NCBI GenBank assembly: GCA_002452335.1
Contig: DKFJ01000007.1
Coordinates: 293,833 to 357,832, forward strand
DNA from: Deferribacteraceae bacterium UBA6799
GTDB taxonomy: Bacteria; Chrysiogenota; Deferribacteres; Deferribacterales; Geovibrionaceae
Direction of reading: 5' to 3'
DNA: 64,000 bases
Shown: positions 51,195 through 59,758 of the stretch, piece after piece
Numbering within the stretch: position 1 is the stretch's first letter
Layout of the letters: each line of letters opens with the position of its first letter
Notes under the pieces: generated by a model
Told to the model about the DNA's origin: nothing
Seen by the model: the letters and a program-made list of their open reading frames with translations, nothing else
Databases searched by the model: none
Program-made: the position numbers and the translations under genes

Positions 51195-51877
51195 TGAGAA
51201 CCCTCATCCTCGGCGGAACCTCCGACACCCACAGATACATCGAGTCCATAGACGGCGACTATGTGGTGACGGTAGCCACCAAATACGGCTATGACCTCTT
51301 CGGCAGACGCTATCCGGAGAAAATATTTCACGTCCGGTTCGATGAGCAGTCGCTGAAGGAATTCATACAGTCATTCGGCATAACAGAGGTGACTGACACC
51401 ACGCACCCCTTCGCAAAAGAGATAACGGCGCTGGCAAAAAAAGTCTGCGCCGAAATGAACATCCCCTACACTGACGCCATGCGCAGAACCGACATAGAGA
51501 CCGACTACGAAAACGTTCACTATGTGGACAGCCACGAAGAAGCTGTGGAATATATCAGAAGCCGGGAATTCAAATCAGTCCTGATAACCACAGGCGCCAA
51601 CAACATAGACAAATACTCCGACATAGCCGGCATCTGCCGTGCCCGTGTTCTGCCCTATGAAAAATCCATCGAAAAATGTCTTCAGGCGGGATTCGAGTAT
51701 AAGAACATAATAGCCATGCAGGGTCCTTTCTCTAAAGAGTTCAACACCGCTATATTAAGGGAAATCGGAGCGGACGCTCTGGTGACAAAGATGTCCGGCG
51801 ACCCCGGAGGCATCACCGAAAAGATAGAGGCGTGCAGAGAAACAGGATCCGCCTGCGTCATAGTCACAGGCGGATAA
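51194..51877 (+). CDS. cbiJ: Cobalt-precorrin-6A reductase
   Basis: A 227-residue CbiJ/CobK enzyme that reduces the corrin ring with NADH or NADPH. The opening RTLILGGTSDTHRYI, the TDTTHPFAKEITALA motif and VTKMSGDPGGITEKIEA at the end are all family marks. ATG 51194 shares one base with the cbiH stop (TGATG). It ends the cbi operon, 3 bp from the convergent lipoprotein gene, with no terminator between them. Confidence 0.94.
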   Translation: MRTLILGGTSDTHRYIESIDGDYVVTVATKYGYDLFGRRYPEKIFHVRFDEQSLKEFIQSFGITEVTDTTHPFAKEITALAKKVCAEMNIPYTDAMRRTDIETDYENVHYVDSHEEAVEYIRSREFKSVLITTGANNIDKYSDIAGICRARVLPYEKSIEKCLQAGFEYKNIIAMQGPFSKEFNTAILREIGADALVTKMSGDPGGITEKIEACRETGSACVIVTGG

Positions 51878-51880
51878 GAT

Positions 51881-52495
51881 CTATTTTACCGCTTTCTGAA
51901 AAAGCAGTTTGTACTTGTTATCGGTTTTCAGCGGAACGCACATCTTCTCTATAATATCAGAAAGAAGCATCTCTGCTGTTTCTGCGTCCTTTTTACCGTC
52001 TTTTTTAGATGTTTTTGACAGTTCGGCAGACCACAGCACCTCTCCCGTCTCTATCTTCAGAAGTTTAGCCACCAGCTGAGCCTCGGAATATACTATATCT
52101 CCGCCGTGCTCCGTCTGTCTGTATTTGATAAGTTTTCCAGTCAGAATACTGTCAGCGCCTATGGAGCGCAGTTTCTGTTTGGTTTTATCATCCAGAATAC
52201 CTATACCGGATGATTTCTGCTGAAAACCAACTTCATTTATTATTTTGTCTATATCGTTTCTGTCTATGATGTTGAAAAGCTCGCCGTCCACCAGCTCCGC
52301 GGTAAATTTATCCGCTATGATGGATGTCTCGTAACGTATATCAACATTCTTTCCGAAACCTATCACAGCGACACTGTTCACGGCGTCCTTGCTGAATTTA
52401 GACGACAGATTCGCCTTGTTGACTCCGACTGAGCTGTTCGACATGCAGCCTGTAAAAATGAACAAAAAAACGGATAAAAAAAGAAAATAACGCAT
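51881..52495 (-). CDS. CsgG/LpoB-like outer-membrane lipoprotein
   Basis: A 204-residue lipoprotein. The signal sequence ends in a lipobox (FTGC, lipidated Cys near 15). The rest resembles the CsgG/GNA1162 family: SVAVIGFGKN, ELFNIIDRNDIDKIINE and GADSILTGKLIKY are typical of proteins that build secretion pores or activate peptidoglycan synthases. No curli or pbp genes are nearby, so the role is open. ATG 52495 has GGAGGATC. It lies downstream of a small unknown gene on the same strand. Confidence 0.82.
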   Translation of the reverse strand: MRYFLFLSVFLFIFTGCMSNSSVGVNKANLSSKFSKDAVNSVAVIGFGKNVDIRYETSIIADKFTAELVDGELFNIIDRNDIDKIINEVGFQQKSSGIGILDDKTKQKLRSIGADSILTGKLIKYRQTEHGGDIVYSEAQLVAKLLKIETGEVLWSAELSKTSKKDGKKDAETAEMLLSDIIEKMCVPLKTDNKYKLLFQKAVK

Positions 52496-52560
52496 ATGAT
52501 CCTCCAAGCACACTCAATATTACGGCACAAGGAGATCAGGGTCAACATTTTTAGAAAATT

Positions 52561-52899
52561 TTACTGTATATCGGAGATGTCTTTGGTGAGTTTCAGAAGT
52601 TTACGTCTGAGAATATTTTTTTTGCGGACGATATTTCCGTCATCAGTGGTGACAACATCGAGGATCTTCAGTCTTTCGCATATCTCTTTAATCTTTTCAG
52701 CAGTGATTTTGCTGACGGACGGAGACCCGCTGTCGGATTTCAGATGCACAACGGTGATGTCATGATCGTTTGCTGTTCTGACTGTGTCTCTGTCCAGAGA
52801 GAAGAAAAACTCACTCATCTTGTAGAACGAGCTTAGCCTGTTCAAGAGGGTGATCTTGTCTTCAATCAGCAGACCATGTTTGTTAGAAGGATATTCCAC
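52561..52899 (-). CDS. Uncharacterised 112-residue protein
   Basis: I do not recognise this family. The start is probably GTG 52899, with GGAG nine bases upstream; TTG 52914 would lie inside that ribosome site. The product is soluble, basic at its C-terminus (RKKNILRRKLLKLTKD) and helical, with a middle segment that looks like a winged-helix (VSKITAEKIKEICERLKILDVVTTDDGNIVRKKN). A DNA-binding or regulatory role is possible but unproved. It is between rnfB and the lipoprotein gene. Codon use is like the neighbours. Confidence 0.6.
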   Translation of the reverse strand: MEYPSNKHGLLIEDKITLLNRLSSFYKMSEFFFSLDRDTVRTANDHDITVVHLKSDSGSPSVSKITAEKIKEICERLKILDVVTTDDGNIVRKKNILRRKLLKLTKDISDIQ

Positions 52900-52936
52900 T
52901 TCATTGCGCTCCAAAAACGTACGTTCAGACGGCGTA

Positions 52937-52951
52937 TTCCGCAGGGCGGAA
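52937..52951. repeat. Short perfect hairpin between rnfB and the unknown gene
   Basis: TTCCGC-AGG-GCGGAA is a 6-bp stem with a 3-base loop. No T-run follows on either strand, so terminator function is doubtful. Confidence 0.35.
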
Positions 52952-52993
52952 ACACCTTCAATATAAATCGTCTTTTTTGCGCCGAATTTTAGC

Positions 52994-53794
52994 TTAAATT
53001 TTTGTTTTTTTCAGATCGCAGATAGCGTGTGTCGGGCAGACCTCCACGCATATACCGCAGACCGTGCAAACAGAGGGGTCTATCACTGCCAAGAAACTGT
53101 CCACATCTATGGCACCGACAGGGCATTTTTTCTCACACATTTTACAACCGATGCAGCCGACTTTACAAGCCTTTTTCACATCAGGTCCTTTATCTTTTGA
53201 CCGGCAGACCACCACGATGGGTTTATCCTCCGGCAGAAGTGTTATCAGATCTCTGGGGCACGCCTTCACACAGGCGCCGCACGCCGTACATTTTTCGGGC
53301 GCTATCACCGGTATCTTGTCCTTGCCCATGCGCATAGCCCCGAAGGCACAGGATTTCACACAGCTCCCCTCGCCCACACAGGCATAGGTGCACACTTTGT
53401 TCCCGCCGCCCAGCATCACCACGCTGTGACAGTCTCTGGGACCGTAATAGTTATATTTTTCGATACCGTTCTCGCATCCGCCGTTGCATCTCACTCTGGC
53501 TATCCTGCGCACGGAAGCGCTGACAGACAGTCCCAGATAGGCGGCTATCATCTTCGTCTCTTCCTTGCTGCACACGGGACATGCGTTCACGGGCGCTTTG
53601 CCCTTTACTATCGCTTCTGCCAGAGCCATACATCCGGGATATCCGCATCCTCCGCAGTTAGCTGCGGGGAGCATGCTGTTCACCTCGGCGATGCGCTCGT
53701 CCTTCTCCACATGAAATTTTTTCGAAGCGTACATCAGCCCCAGCCCGGCCAGAAAACCTGTTACAGAGAGTGTCATTACCGCGTATATCATCAT
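52994..53794 (-). CDS. rnfB: Rnf complex subunit B (Fe-S protein)
   Basis: A 266-residue membrane-anchored ferredoxin-like subunit. The N-terminal helix (about 4-25) is followed by the ANCGGCGYPGC motif for a [4Fe-4S] cluster (C47 region), then two or three ferredoxin-type sites: CTACGACVKACP, CIGCKMCEKKCP and CTVCGICVEVCP. It accepts electrons from ferredoxin. Two adjacent ATGs (53794, 53791) can start it. It is last in rnfCDGEAB, 5 bp after rnfA. Confidence 0.95.
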   Translation of the reverse strand: MMIYAVMTLSVTGFLAGLGLMYASKKFHVEKDERIAEVNSMLPAANCGGCGYPGCMALAEAIVKGKAPVNACPVCSKEETKMIAAYLGLSVSASVRRIARVRCNGGCENGIEKYNYYGPRDCHSVVMLGGGNKVCTYACVGEGSCVKSCAFGAMRMGKDKIPVIAPEKCTACGACVKACPRDLITLLPEDKPIVVVCRSKDKGPDVKKACKVGCIGCKMCEKKCPVGAIDVDSFLAVIDPSVCTVCGICVEVCPTHAICDLKKTKI

Positions 53795-53799
53795 GACAC

Positions 53800-54375
53800 C
53801 TACTTAACCAGACCGGAGAATCCCATGAAGGCGAGAGCCAGAATTCCGGCTGTGATGAACGCCACGGGGAGTCCTCTGAAATAGAAGGGTATATCCGAAA
53901 GCTCTATGCGCTCTCTGATGCCGGAGAACAGCACCAGAGCCAGTGTGAAGCCCAGGGCTGAGCCTATGGTGAACACCAGCATCTGAACGAATGAGAATCC
54001 GGACTGAATGTTAATGATAGCGGCGCCCAGAATGGCGCAGTTAGTGGTTATCAGCGGCAGAAATATGCCGAGTGACTGATAGAGGTCGGGAGATACTTTT
54101 TCGATAACCATCTCCACGAACTGAACCAGAGCGGCGATAACCAGAATGAACACGATGGTCTGAAGATATCCTACGCCCAGTCTGTCCAGCACGGCGTACT
54201 GGATTATCCACGTGATGATGCCCGCCACCGCCATAACAAATGTAACGGCGAGTCCCATGCCGATAGCCGTCTCCACCTTCTTGGACACTCCGAAGAAGGG
54301 GCAGATCCCCAGAAATCTCGCCAGTACGAAGTTGTTAACCAGTACGGCGCTGACGAAAAGTAAAAACAGGCTCAT
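53800..54375 (-). CDS. rnfA: Rnf complex subunit A
   Basis: A 191-residue integral membrane protein with six helices. SAVLVNNFVLARFLGICPF near the start and TNCAILGAAI in the middle are family marks; the cysteines in ICPF and TNCA help bind the cluster shared with RnfE. ATG 54375 overlaps rnfE by 4 bp. Confidence 0.95.
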   Translation of the reverse strand: MSLFLLFVSAVLVNNFVLARFLGICPFFGVSKKVETAIGMGLAVTFVMAVAGIITWIIQYAVLDRLGVGYLQTIVFILVIAALVQFVEMVIEKVSPDLYQSLGIFLPLITTNCAILGAAIINIQSGFSFVQMLVFTIGSALGFTLALVLFSGIRERIELSDIPFYFRGLPVAFITAGILALAFMGFSGLVK

Positions 54376-54983
54376 AACTGGTCACCCGCCTTTATTCTTT
54401 TGCGTTCTTCCACAAAATTATTTATAGCCATCAGAAATCCCAGAACCATGAAGGCACCGGGAGGAAGTATCATAAGTATGGACGGGCTGTAGTGCGGTCC
54501 GAAAAGGTGTATGCCGAAAAGTGTTCCGTTACCCATGATCTCTCTGACGCTGCCCAGAACGAACAGGGTAAGAGTAAATCCTATGCCGGAGCCTATACCG
54601 TCCAGCAGAGAATAGAATACGTTGTTTTTGGAGGCGAAACTCTCCGCCCTGCCCAGAACTATGCAGTTAACCACTATCAGCGGGATGAAAAGCCCCAGAA
54701 GTTTATGCAGATCGTGCAGATAGGCGTTCATCATCAGGTCGATGACAGTTACGAAGCTGGCGATAATAACGATGAATGCCGGGATACGCACCTTCGGAGG
54801 AATGATGTTCTTAACCAGCGAAACCACCACGTTAGAGCCCATGAGAACACCCATAGTGGCCAGCCCCATGGCTATACCGTTGATGGCGGATGTGGTGACC
54901 GCCAGTGTGGGACACAGCCCCAGCACCTGCTTCATCACGGGGTTATTCTTAAAAATTCCGTCTGTCAGCACAGATATTTTCAT
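54372..54983 (-). CDS. rnfE: Rnf complex subunit E
   Basis: A 203-residue integral membrane protein paralogous to RnfA. VLGLCPTLAVTTSAINGIAMG at the start and IPLIVVNCIVLGRAESFA are the inverted-topology signature. With RnfA it forms the transmembrane core that passes electrons and moves Na+ or H+. It overlaps rnfG by 4 bp. Confidence 0.95.
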   Translation of the reverse strand: MKISVLTDGIFKNNPVMKQVLGLCPTLAVTTSAINGIAMGLATMGVLMGSNVVVSLVKNIIPPKVRIPAFIVIIASFVTVIDLMMNAYLHDLHKLLGLFIPLIVVNCIVLGRAESFASKNNVFYSLLDGIGSGIGFTLTLFVLGSVREIMGNGTLFGIHLFGPHYSPSILMILPPGAFMVLGFLMAINNFVEERKRIKAGDQL

Positions 54984-55531
54984 TTTGCCCCTCCCGCTTC
55001 GTTCATCAGCTTCAGAGCATCACGGACAGCCTCGCACACAGCTCTGGGAGATATGGTCGCCCCGCTGAACGAGTCTATCTCGCCGCCGTCTTTTGTCACA
55101 TGTATGTTTGAGCGGATGTCTTTGTCTTTAAAACTGTTCTTCCACTCCGGATCTTCTATCTTGTTGCCCAGACCGGGTGTCTCGGCGTGTTTGATTATCT
55201 CTATGCCCAGTATCTTTCCGGCGGTGTCCACTCCCACCAGAACCACGATGTCGCCGGCATATCCTTTAGCGGATCTGCTCTGAACGGCATATCCGATTAT
55301 ATCGCCGTTCTTGCGCCCGATGTATATTTTGTTGCCGTTGTATTCTTTAACTTCCCTGTCCGGCTCGTTATCGAATCCGGGCAGAACCTCAGTGAGACCT
55401 TTCAGAAAATCTTTTCTGTACGCCTCTTTTATCTTAGCGTCGGTCAGCTCGTTCACCCCCGCCAGTATGAAGGCGGAGAGAGTAGATATCAGGGTCAGCA
55501 CTATCACCATGCCTATGGCTTTGTCTCTCAT
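54980..55531 (-). CDS. rnfG: Rnf complex subunit G (FMN-binding)
   Basis: A 183-residue subunit with one N-terminal helix and a periplasmic domain. The covalent FMN site is SGATISP near residue 162, with Thr as attachment residue. The sequence QSRSAKGYAGDIVVLVGVD matches the FMN-bind domain. It overlaps rnfD by 4 bp and rnfE by 4 bp. Confidence 0.94.
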   Translation of the reverse strand: MRDKAIGMVIVLTLISTLSAFILAGVNELTDAKIKEAYRKDFLKGLTEVLPGFDNEPDREVKEYNGNKIYIGRKNGDIIGYAVQSRSAKGYAGDIVVLVGVDTAGKILGIEIIKHAETPGLGNKIEDPEWKNSFKDKDIRSNIHVTKDGGEIDSFSGATISPRAVCEAVRDALKLMNEAGGAK

Positions 55532-56508
55532 GCTCTCACCTCGCCAAAGCTCACCGGACGCATGTATTTATCCATCAGAGGAACGAAGGCGTTCATGATG
55601 AGGATAGCGAACCCCACGCCGTCAGGATAACTGCCGTATATCCTGATGAGACATGTGATAACACCGCATCCTATTCCGAAGATAAGCTGAGCTTTTTTGT
55701 TGATGGGACTGGTGACATAGTCGGTCGCCATGAAGAAAGCGCCCAGCATCACACCGCCGGAAATTATATGCATGAAAGGATCAAGAGCCCTGTGGGGAGC
55801 TATGAGCCATACTATACCTGAGAATATGAAAACTGTGCCGATGAAAGTGACCGGGATGTGCCATGTGATTATCCTTCGGCTCAGCATATAAGCCCCGCCG
55901 ACCAGAACAAAGATAGCCCCGTCGCCGCCCAGACATCCGCTGACGTTGCCGAATATCTGATCGGAGTATGTGGACACATTATGCGCCATTATCTGCCCGT
56001 GGGCGATGATGTCCGCCTTGGTAAGCCCCAGAGGGGTGGCGGAACTCACAGCGTCGAAGAAGAACGAACCGCCCGGTTTTACCCAGGATGTCATCTCCGC
56101 AGGCCATGCGATCAGCAGAAAGATTCTGGCGACCAGAGCCGGATTGAACGGATTCTGCCCCAGACCTCCGTACACCTGTTTAGACATGACAATGGCAACG
56201 AAAGCGCCGCACAGCATAGCCCACCAGGGAGCGCCGGCAGGCATGTTCATAGACAGCAGAACTCCGGTGAGCAGAGCCGAGTTGTCACGCAGACTGCACG
56301 GCTGCTTCAGAATCTTATTAAAAGCATACTCAAAACCCATGCAGAACAGGGTTGTGAGCAGATATCCCTTAACGGCGTAATATCCGTAAAAATACACGGA
56401 AGCGAGCATCACAGGGATGAGAGCGATGACGACATCCATCATTATTTTGTCTGTGGTGACAGTGTCTCTGTCATGCGGGGAGAATGTTACCAACAACCTG
56501 TCAGGCAT
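55528..56508 (-). CDS. rnfD: Rnf complex subunit D
   Basis: A 326-residue integral membrane protein with about ten helices. The covalent FMN attachment site is SSATPLGL near residue 183, and DYVTSPINKKAQLIFG near the end is the NqrB/RnfD signature. It overlaps rnfC by 8 bp. Confidence 0.95.
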   Translation of the reverse strand: MPDRLLVTFSPHDRDTVTTDKIMMDVVIALIPVMLASVYFYGYYAVKGYLLTTLFCMGFEYAFNKILKQPCSLRDNSALLTGVLLSMNMPAGAPWWAMLCGAFVAIVMSKQVYGGLGQNPFNPALVARIFLLIAWPAEMTSWVKPGGSFFFDAVSSATPLGLTKADIIAHGQIMAHNVSTYSDQIFGNVSGCLGGDGAIFVLVGGAYMLSRRIITWHIPVTFIGTVFIFSGIVWLIAPHRALDPFMHIISGGVMLGAFFMATDYVTSPINKKAQLIFGIGCGVITCLIRIYGSYPDGVGFAILIMNAFVPLMDKYMRPVSFGEVRA

Positions 56509-57808
56509 TGTTCGCCTCCCTCTCTTTTATCATCCTGAGGATGTGTCTTTTGGATGTTCTGAACCCGCTCGCCAGTGTTCGTCTGGCGGGGCAAACATAG
56601 GTACAGCATCCGCACTCTATACAGTTCATGACGTGGTATTCCTCCAGCGCCTCATACATCTCCCGGACAACGTATCTGTCCATGGCGGACGGCACGAGAG
56701 CCATAGGGCATGCGTCCACGCATCTGCCGCAGCGGATGCAGGGGGTCTGCTTCAGATCCGGCAGATCCTCCTGACGGTATACCAGTATACCGCTTGTTCC
56801 TTTTATCACCGGAGTTTCCATGGATGAGACGGCAAGCCCCATCATAGGACCGCCCATGACTATCTTTCTGGGAACGCCGATGAATCCTCCGCACTCCTCT
56901 ATCAGCCTGGATATGGGCGTGCCGATGGGCACCAGCAGGTTTTTGGGGTTTCTGACAGCGCCTGTCACTGTCACAACACGCTCGAAAAGCGGTTTTTTGT
57001 GTTCCACGGCGTCATAGACAGCGGCGGCGGTGCCTACGTTATGCACTATCACGCCTACCTCCAGAGGCAGTTTGCCTTCCGGAACTATTCTGTCTGTACA
57101 GGCCTTTATGAGCTGTTTTTCACCGCCCTGAGGATATTTTACATCCAGAGGTATCAGCTCGAACCCGTATTCTTTCTCCATCTTTCTGAAAAGAGCGATG
57201 GAGGCGGGTTTATTCTTTTCTATAGCTATGATCAGATTTTTGATCTTCAGATTCTTCTGTATCAGGACAGCGCCCTTAACAATATCCAGAGAGCGCTCTA
57301 TCATCATTCTGTGGTCGCATGTCAGATAGGGTTCGCACTCGGCGCCGTTTATCAGCAGAGTGTCCACTTCTTTCGGTGGAGAGAGTTTTACATGGGAGGG
57401 AAAAGACGCTCCGCCCAGACCTGTGATCCCCGCCGCCTGAACCGCCTTCTGAAAAGTTTCGGTGTCAGGAGCCGGCACGAAATCCTCGTCATCGCACTCC
57501 GCCTCTATGGATATGCCCTCCACTCGTCCCGCCATGGGATGTATCACGGAGGCGATACCCAGAACCTTTCCCGTAACGGAGCTGTGCACCGGAGAGCTTA
57601 TGAATCCGGCGGCTTCAGCTATTAGCTCGCCTTTTTTCACCTGCTGACCTTTTGTCACCACAGCCTTTGCGGGCGCTCCGATATGCTGGGAAAGCGGGAT
57701 GCTCACTATGTCGCCTGCCTTCACAGCCAGACGTTCCACAGCGCATCCGCTGGTAGCGGATTTGTTGTATTGCGGGTGGATGCCGCCTTTAAATCCGAAG
57801 AAAGGCAT
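56501..57808 (-). CDS. rnfC: Rnf complex subunit C (NAD-reducing)
   Basis: A 435-residue peripheral subunit with the NADH/FMN fold and two [4Fe-4S] sites, CIRCGRCVDACPMAL and CIECGCCTYVCPARR, near 365 and 404. The glycine-rich GLGGASFPSHVKL segment near 130 binds the nucleotide. It exchanges electrons with NAD+. GG and AAAGG precede ATG 57808. It lies 3 bp after the dCMP deaminase gene. Confidence 0.95.
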   Translation of the reverse strand: MPFFGFKGGIHPQYNKSATSGCAVERLAVKAGDIVSIPLSQHIGAPAKAVVTKGQQVKKGELIAEAAGFISSPVHSSVTGKVLGIASVIHPMAGRVEGISIEAECDDEDFVPAPDTETFQKAVQAAGITGLGGASFPSHVKLSPPKEVDTLLINGAECEPYLTCDHRMMIERSLDIVKGAVLIQKNLKIKNLIIAIEKNKPASIALFRKMEKEYGFELIPLDVKYPQGGEKQLIKACTDRIVPEGKLPLEVGVIVHNVGTAAAVYDAVEHKKPLFERVVTVTGAVRNPKNLLVPIGTPISRLIEECGGFIGVPRKIVMGGPMMGLAVSSMETPVIKGTSGILVYRQEDLPDLKQTPCIRCGRCVDACPMALVPSAMDRYVVREMYEALEEYHVMNCIECGCCTYVCPARRTLASGFRTSKRHILRMIKEREANNA

Positions 57809-57811
57809 AGT

Positions 57812-58267
57812 TTACCTTTTCTCGTATTTTATAAGCTGAACCTTCTTCTCATAGAGCATTTCGTCCGCCAGCGGGTCGTTGTAGCCCGTTTCGTAGACGA
57901 CCTTCTCTATACCGGCGTTGCAGATCATTTTGGCGCAGATGGAGCAGGGTTTTGTATTGCAGTAGAGGGTAGAACCCTTGATGCTGATGCCGTGATATGC
58001 CGCCTGAATAATGGCGTTCTGCTCCGCATGCAGTCCTCTGCATATCTCGTGGCGCTCGCCTGACGGAACCTTAAGCTGTTCTCTTAAGCATCCTGTCACA
58101 TCGCAGTGAGTGATGCCGGAGGGCACGCCGTTGTATCCTGTGGCGAGAATGTGATGGTCTTTCACTATCACCGCCCCCACCTGTCTGCGCATACATGTGG
58201 AGCGCTGTTTTACCAGATTGGTCATCTCTATGAAATATTCGTCCCAGCTTGGTCTGTTCATTGTCAT
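57812..58267 (-). CDS. Deoxycytidylate (dCMP) deaminase
   Basis: A 151-residue zinc deaminase of the ComEB/dCMP type. The catalytic HAEQN segment and zinc site PCSICAKM are near residues 82 and 109, and CRGLHAEQNAI is the usual form. It converts dCMP to dUMP for thymidylate synthesis. The position between rpiB and rnfC looks like housekeeping co-transcription. The start may be 58267 or the Met two codons on. Confidence 0.9.
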   Translation of the reverse strand: MTMNRPSWDEYFIEMTNLVKQRSTCMRRQVGAVIVKDHHILATGYNGVPSGITHCDVTGCLREQLKVPSGERHEICRGLHAEQNAIIQAAYHGISIKGSTLYCNTKPCSICAKMICNAGIEKVVYETGYNDPLADEMLYEKKVQLIKYEKR

Positions 58268-58271
58268 TTTA

Positions 58272-58724
58272 TTACTTCCAGCTTTTTTCTGCCAGAGCGT
58301 CCAGCATGTCTATTCTGCGCTGGTGTCTTCCGCCCTCGAACTCTGTGGTGAGGAACAGGTCAACCATGTCCACAGCACGCTCTATCGTGGTTATGCGCCC
58401 GCCCACTGCCATTATGTTGGCGTCGTTGTGCATTCTGGACATTTTCGCTGTATATGTGTCGAAGCACAGAGCGCAGCGGATGCCCTTGAATTTGTTAGCG
58501 GATATGGATATGCCTATGCCGGAACCGCACATGATTACAGCGCAGTCGGCTTCTTTGTTCAGAACGGCCTCAGCCGCCTTCGCTCCGAAATCAGGGTAAT
58601 CCACAGACTCTTCCGAATCTGTTCCCAGATCCAGAACCGTGTATCCTTTAGACTGTAAGTATTGTTTTATCTGAGTTTTAAGACCGTATCCGCCGTGATC
58701 GGAGGCGAGAGCTACCTTTTTCAA
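58272..58724 (-). CDS. rpiB: Ribose-5-phosphate isomerase B
   Basis: A 150-residue isomerase that interconverts ribose 5-phosphate and ribulose 5-phosphate. KKVALASDHGGYGLK opens it, the catalytic Cys is in VIMCGSGIGISI near 66, and RVHNDAN is replaced by RMHNDANIM. It starts at TTG 58724, as GAGGTG lies six bases upstream; the earlier TTG (58739) overlaps that site. It heads the rpiB-dCMP deaminase-rnf row. Confidence 0.93.
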   Translation of the reverse strand: MKKVALASDHGGYGLKTQIKQYLQSKGYTVLDLGTDSEESVDYPDFGAKAAEAVLNKEADCAVIMCGSGIGISISANKFKGIRCALCFDTYTAKMSRMHNDANIMAVGGRITTIERAVDMVDLFLTTEFEGGRHQRRIDMLDALAEKSWK

Positions 58725-58761
58725 AATACACCTCTGCAAATCAAAAGTCGCAAAAATTATC

Positions 58762-58778
58762 TATAGATATAATCTATA
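58762..58778. promoter_or_regulatory. Palindrome upstream of rpiB and the rnf row
   Basis: TATAGAT-ATA-ATCTATA is a perfect 7-bp inverted repeat in the 124-bp gap between nadA and rpiB. It may be an operator or just an AT-rich promoter element; no clear -35/-10 pair could be set. Confidence 0.4.
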
Positions 58779-58848
58779 AAGCTATCTGCATAATTTAATA
58801 TTAGCATAGCCTTTTAGAATTGAAAACGATTAATTTTAAGAAAAAAGC

Positions 58849-59757
58849 CTATTCGCTTCTGGGGATGGCGAGCATCCTTTCAATGCATGTGACGGCTTTC
58901 TCTGCCACATCTTTATCAACGGTGATCACGTTGTTCATATTCAGAAGACACTCGTAAACATCTTTCAGAGTGGTCTTTTTCATATTCTTGCAGGTGAAAC
59001 CGCTGTAAGCGAACAGAAATTCCTTATCCGGATTTTCCTTGCGCAGTCTGTATCCCACGCCCTCTTCTGTCGCTATGATAAATTTTTTGGAAGGATGTTC
59101 TTTGCAGTAACCGTATATGCCGGAAGTGGAACAGACGTGGTCTGCCATATCCACCACAGACGGGGGACATTCGGGGTGCGCCACGACAACGGCGTCCGGA
59201 TTTTTCGCCTTCAGCTCGTTTATCTCTTTTTCGGTCACACGGTTATGAATGGGACAAAAACCGGGATAGAGTATAATCTCCTTGTCGGTGAATCTCTGGA
59301 CATAGTGACCGAGATTCTTATCCGGCACGAAGAGTATCTTGTCTGTCTGCACGCTCTTCACCACGTTCACCGCGTTGCCTGATGTGCAGCAGAGATCGCT
59401 CTGCGCCTTAACCTCGGCGGTGGAGTTAACATAACATATGGTGGTGGCGCCCGGGTGCTGTGCCTTGAACTCGGCGAGCTTTTCGCCTGTTATCATATCG
59501 GCCATGGGGCATCCGGCATCCATTCTGGGCAGAAGGACAGTCTTTTCCGGTGCGAGCATGTGGGCGGTCTCCGCCATGAAATGCACGCCGCAGAAAACAA
59601 TGACCTTATTAGATGTCTTCGCCGCCTCTATGGAGAGCCCCAGCGAATCACCCACTATGTCGGCTATTTCCTGTATGTCGTCTATCTGATAGTTGTGAGC
59701 CAAAATAACGGCGTCACGCTCTTTCGCCAGTCTTTTTATCTCTGCTTTGTAGTCCAT
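58849..59757 (-). CDS. nadA: Quinolinate synthase
   Basis: A 302-residue [4Fe-4S] enzyme that makes quinolinate from iminoaspartate and dihydroxyacetone phosphate. The cluster cysteines are in VFCGVHFMAET, CCTSGNAV and the GFTCKNM segment near the end; HPECPPSV is also conserved. ATG 59757 has GGAGACTGAT upstream; the longer frame lies inside ymdB. It follows ymdB by 1 bp. nadB and nadC are not in the window. Confidence 0.95.
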   Translation of the reverse strand: MDYKAEIKRLAKERDAVILAHNYQIDDIQEIADIVGDSLGLSIEAAKTSNKVIVFCGVHFMAETAHMLAPEKTVLLPRMDAGCPMADMITGEKLAEFKAQHPGATTICYVNSTAEVKAQSDLCCTSGNAVNVVKSVQTDKILFVPDKNLGHYVQRFTDKEIILYPGFCPIHNRVTEKEINELKAKNPDAVVVAHPECPPSVVDMADHVCSTSGIYGYCKEHPSKKFIIATEEGVGYRLRKENPDKEFLFAYSGFTCKNMKKTTLKDVYECLLNMNNVITVDKDVAEKAVTCIERMLAIPRSE

Positions 59758-59758
59758 A

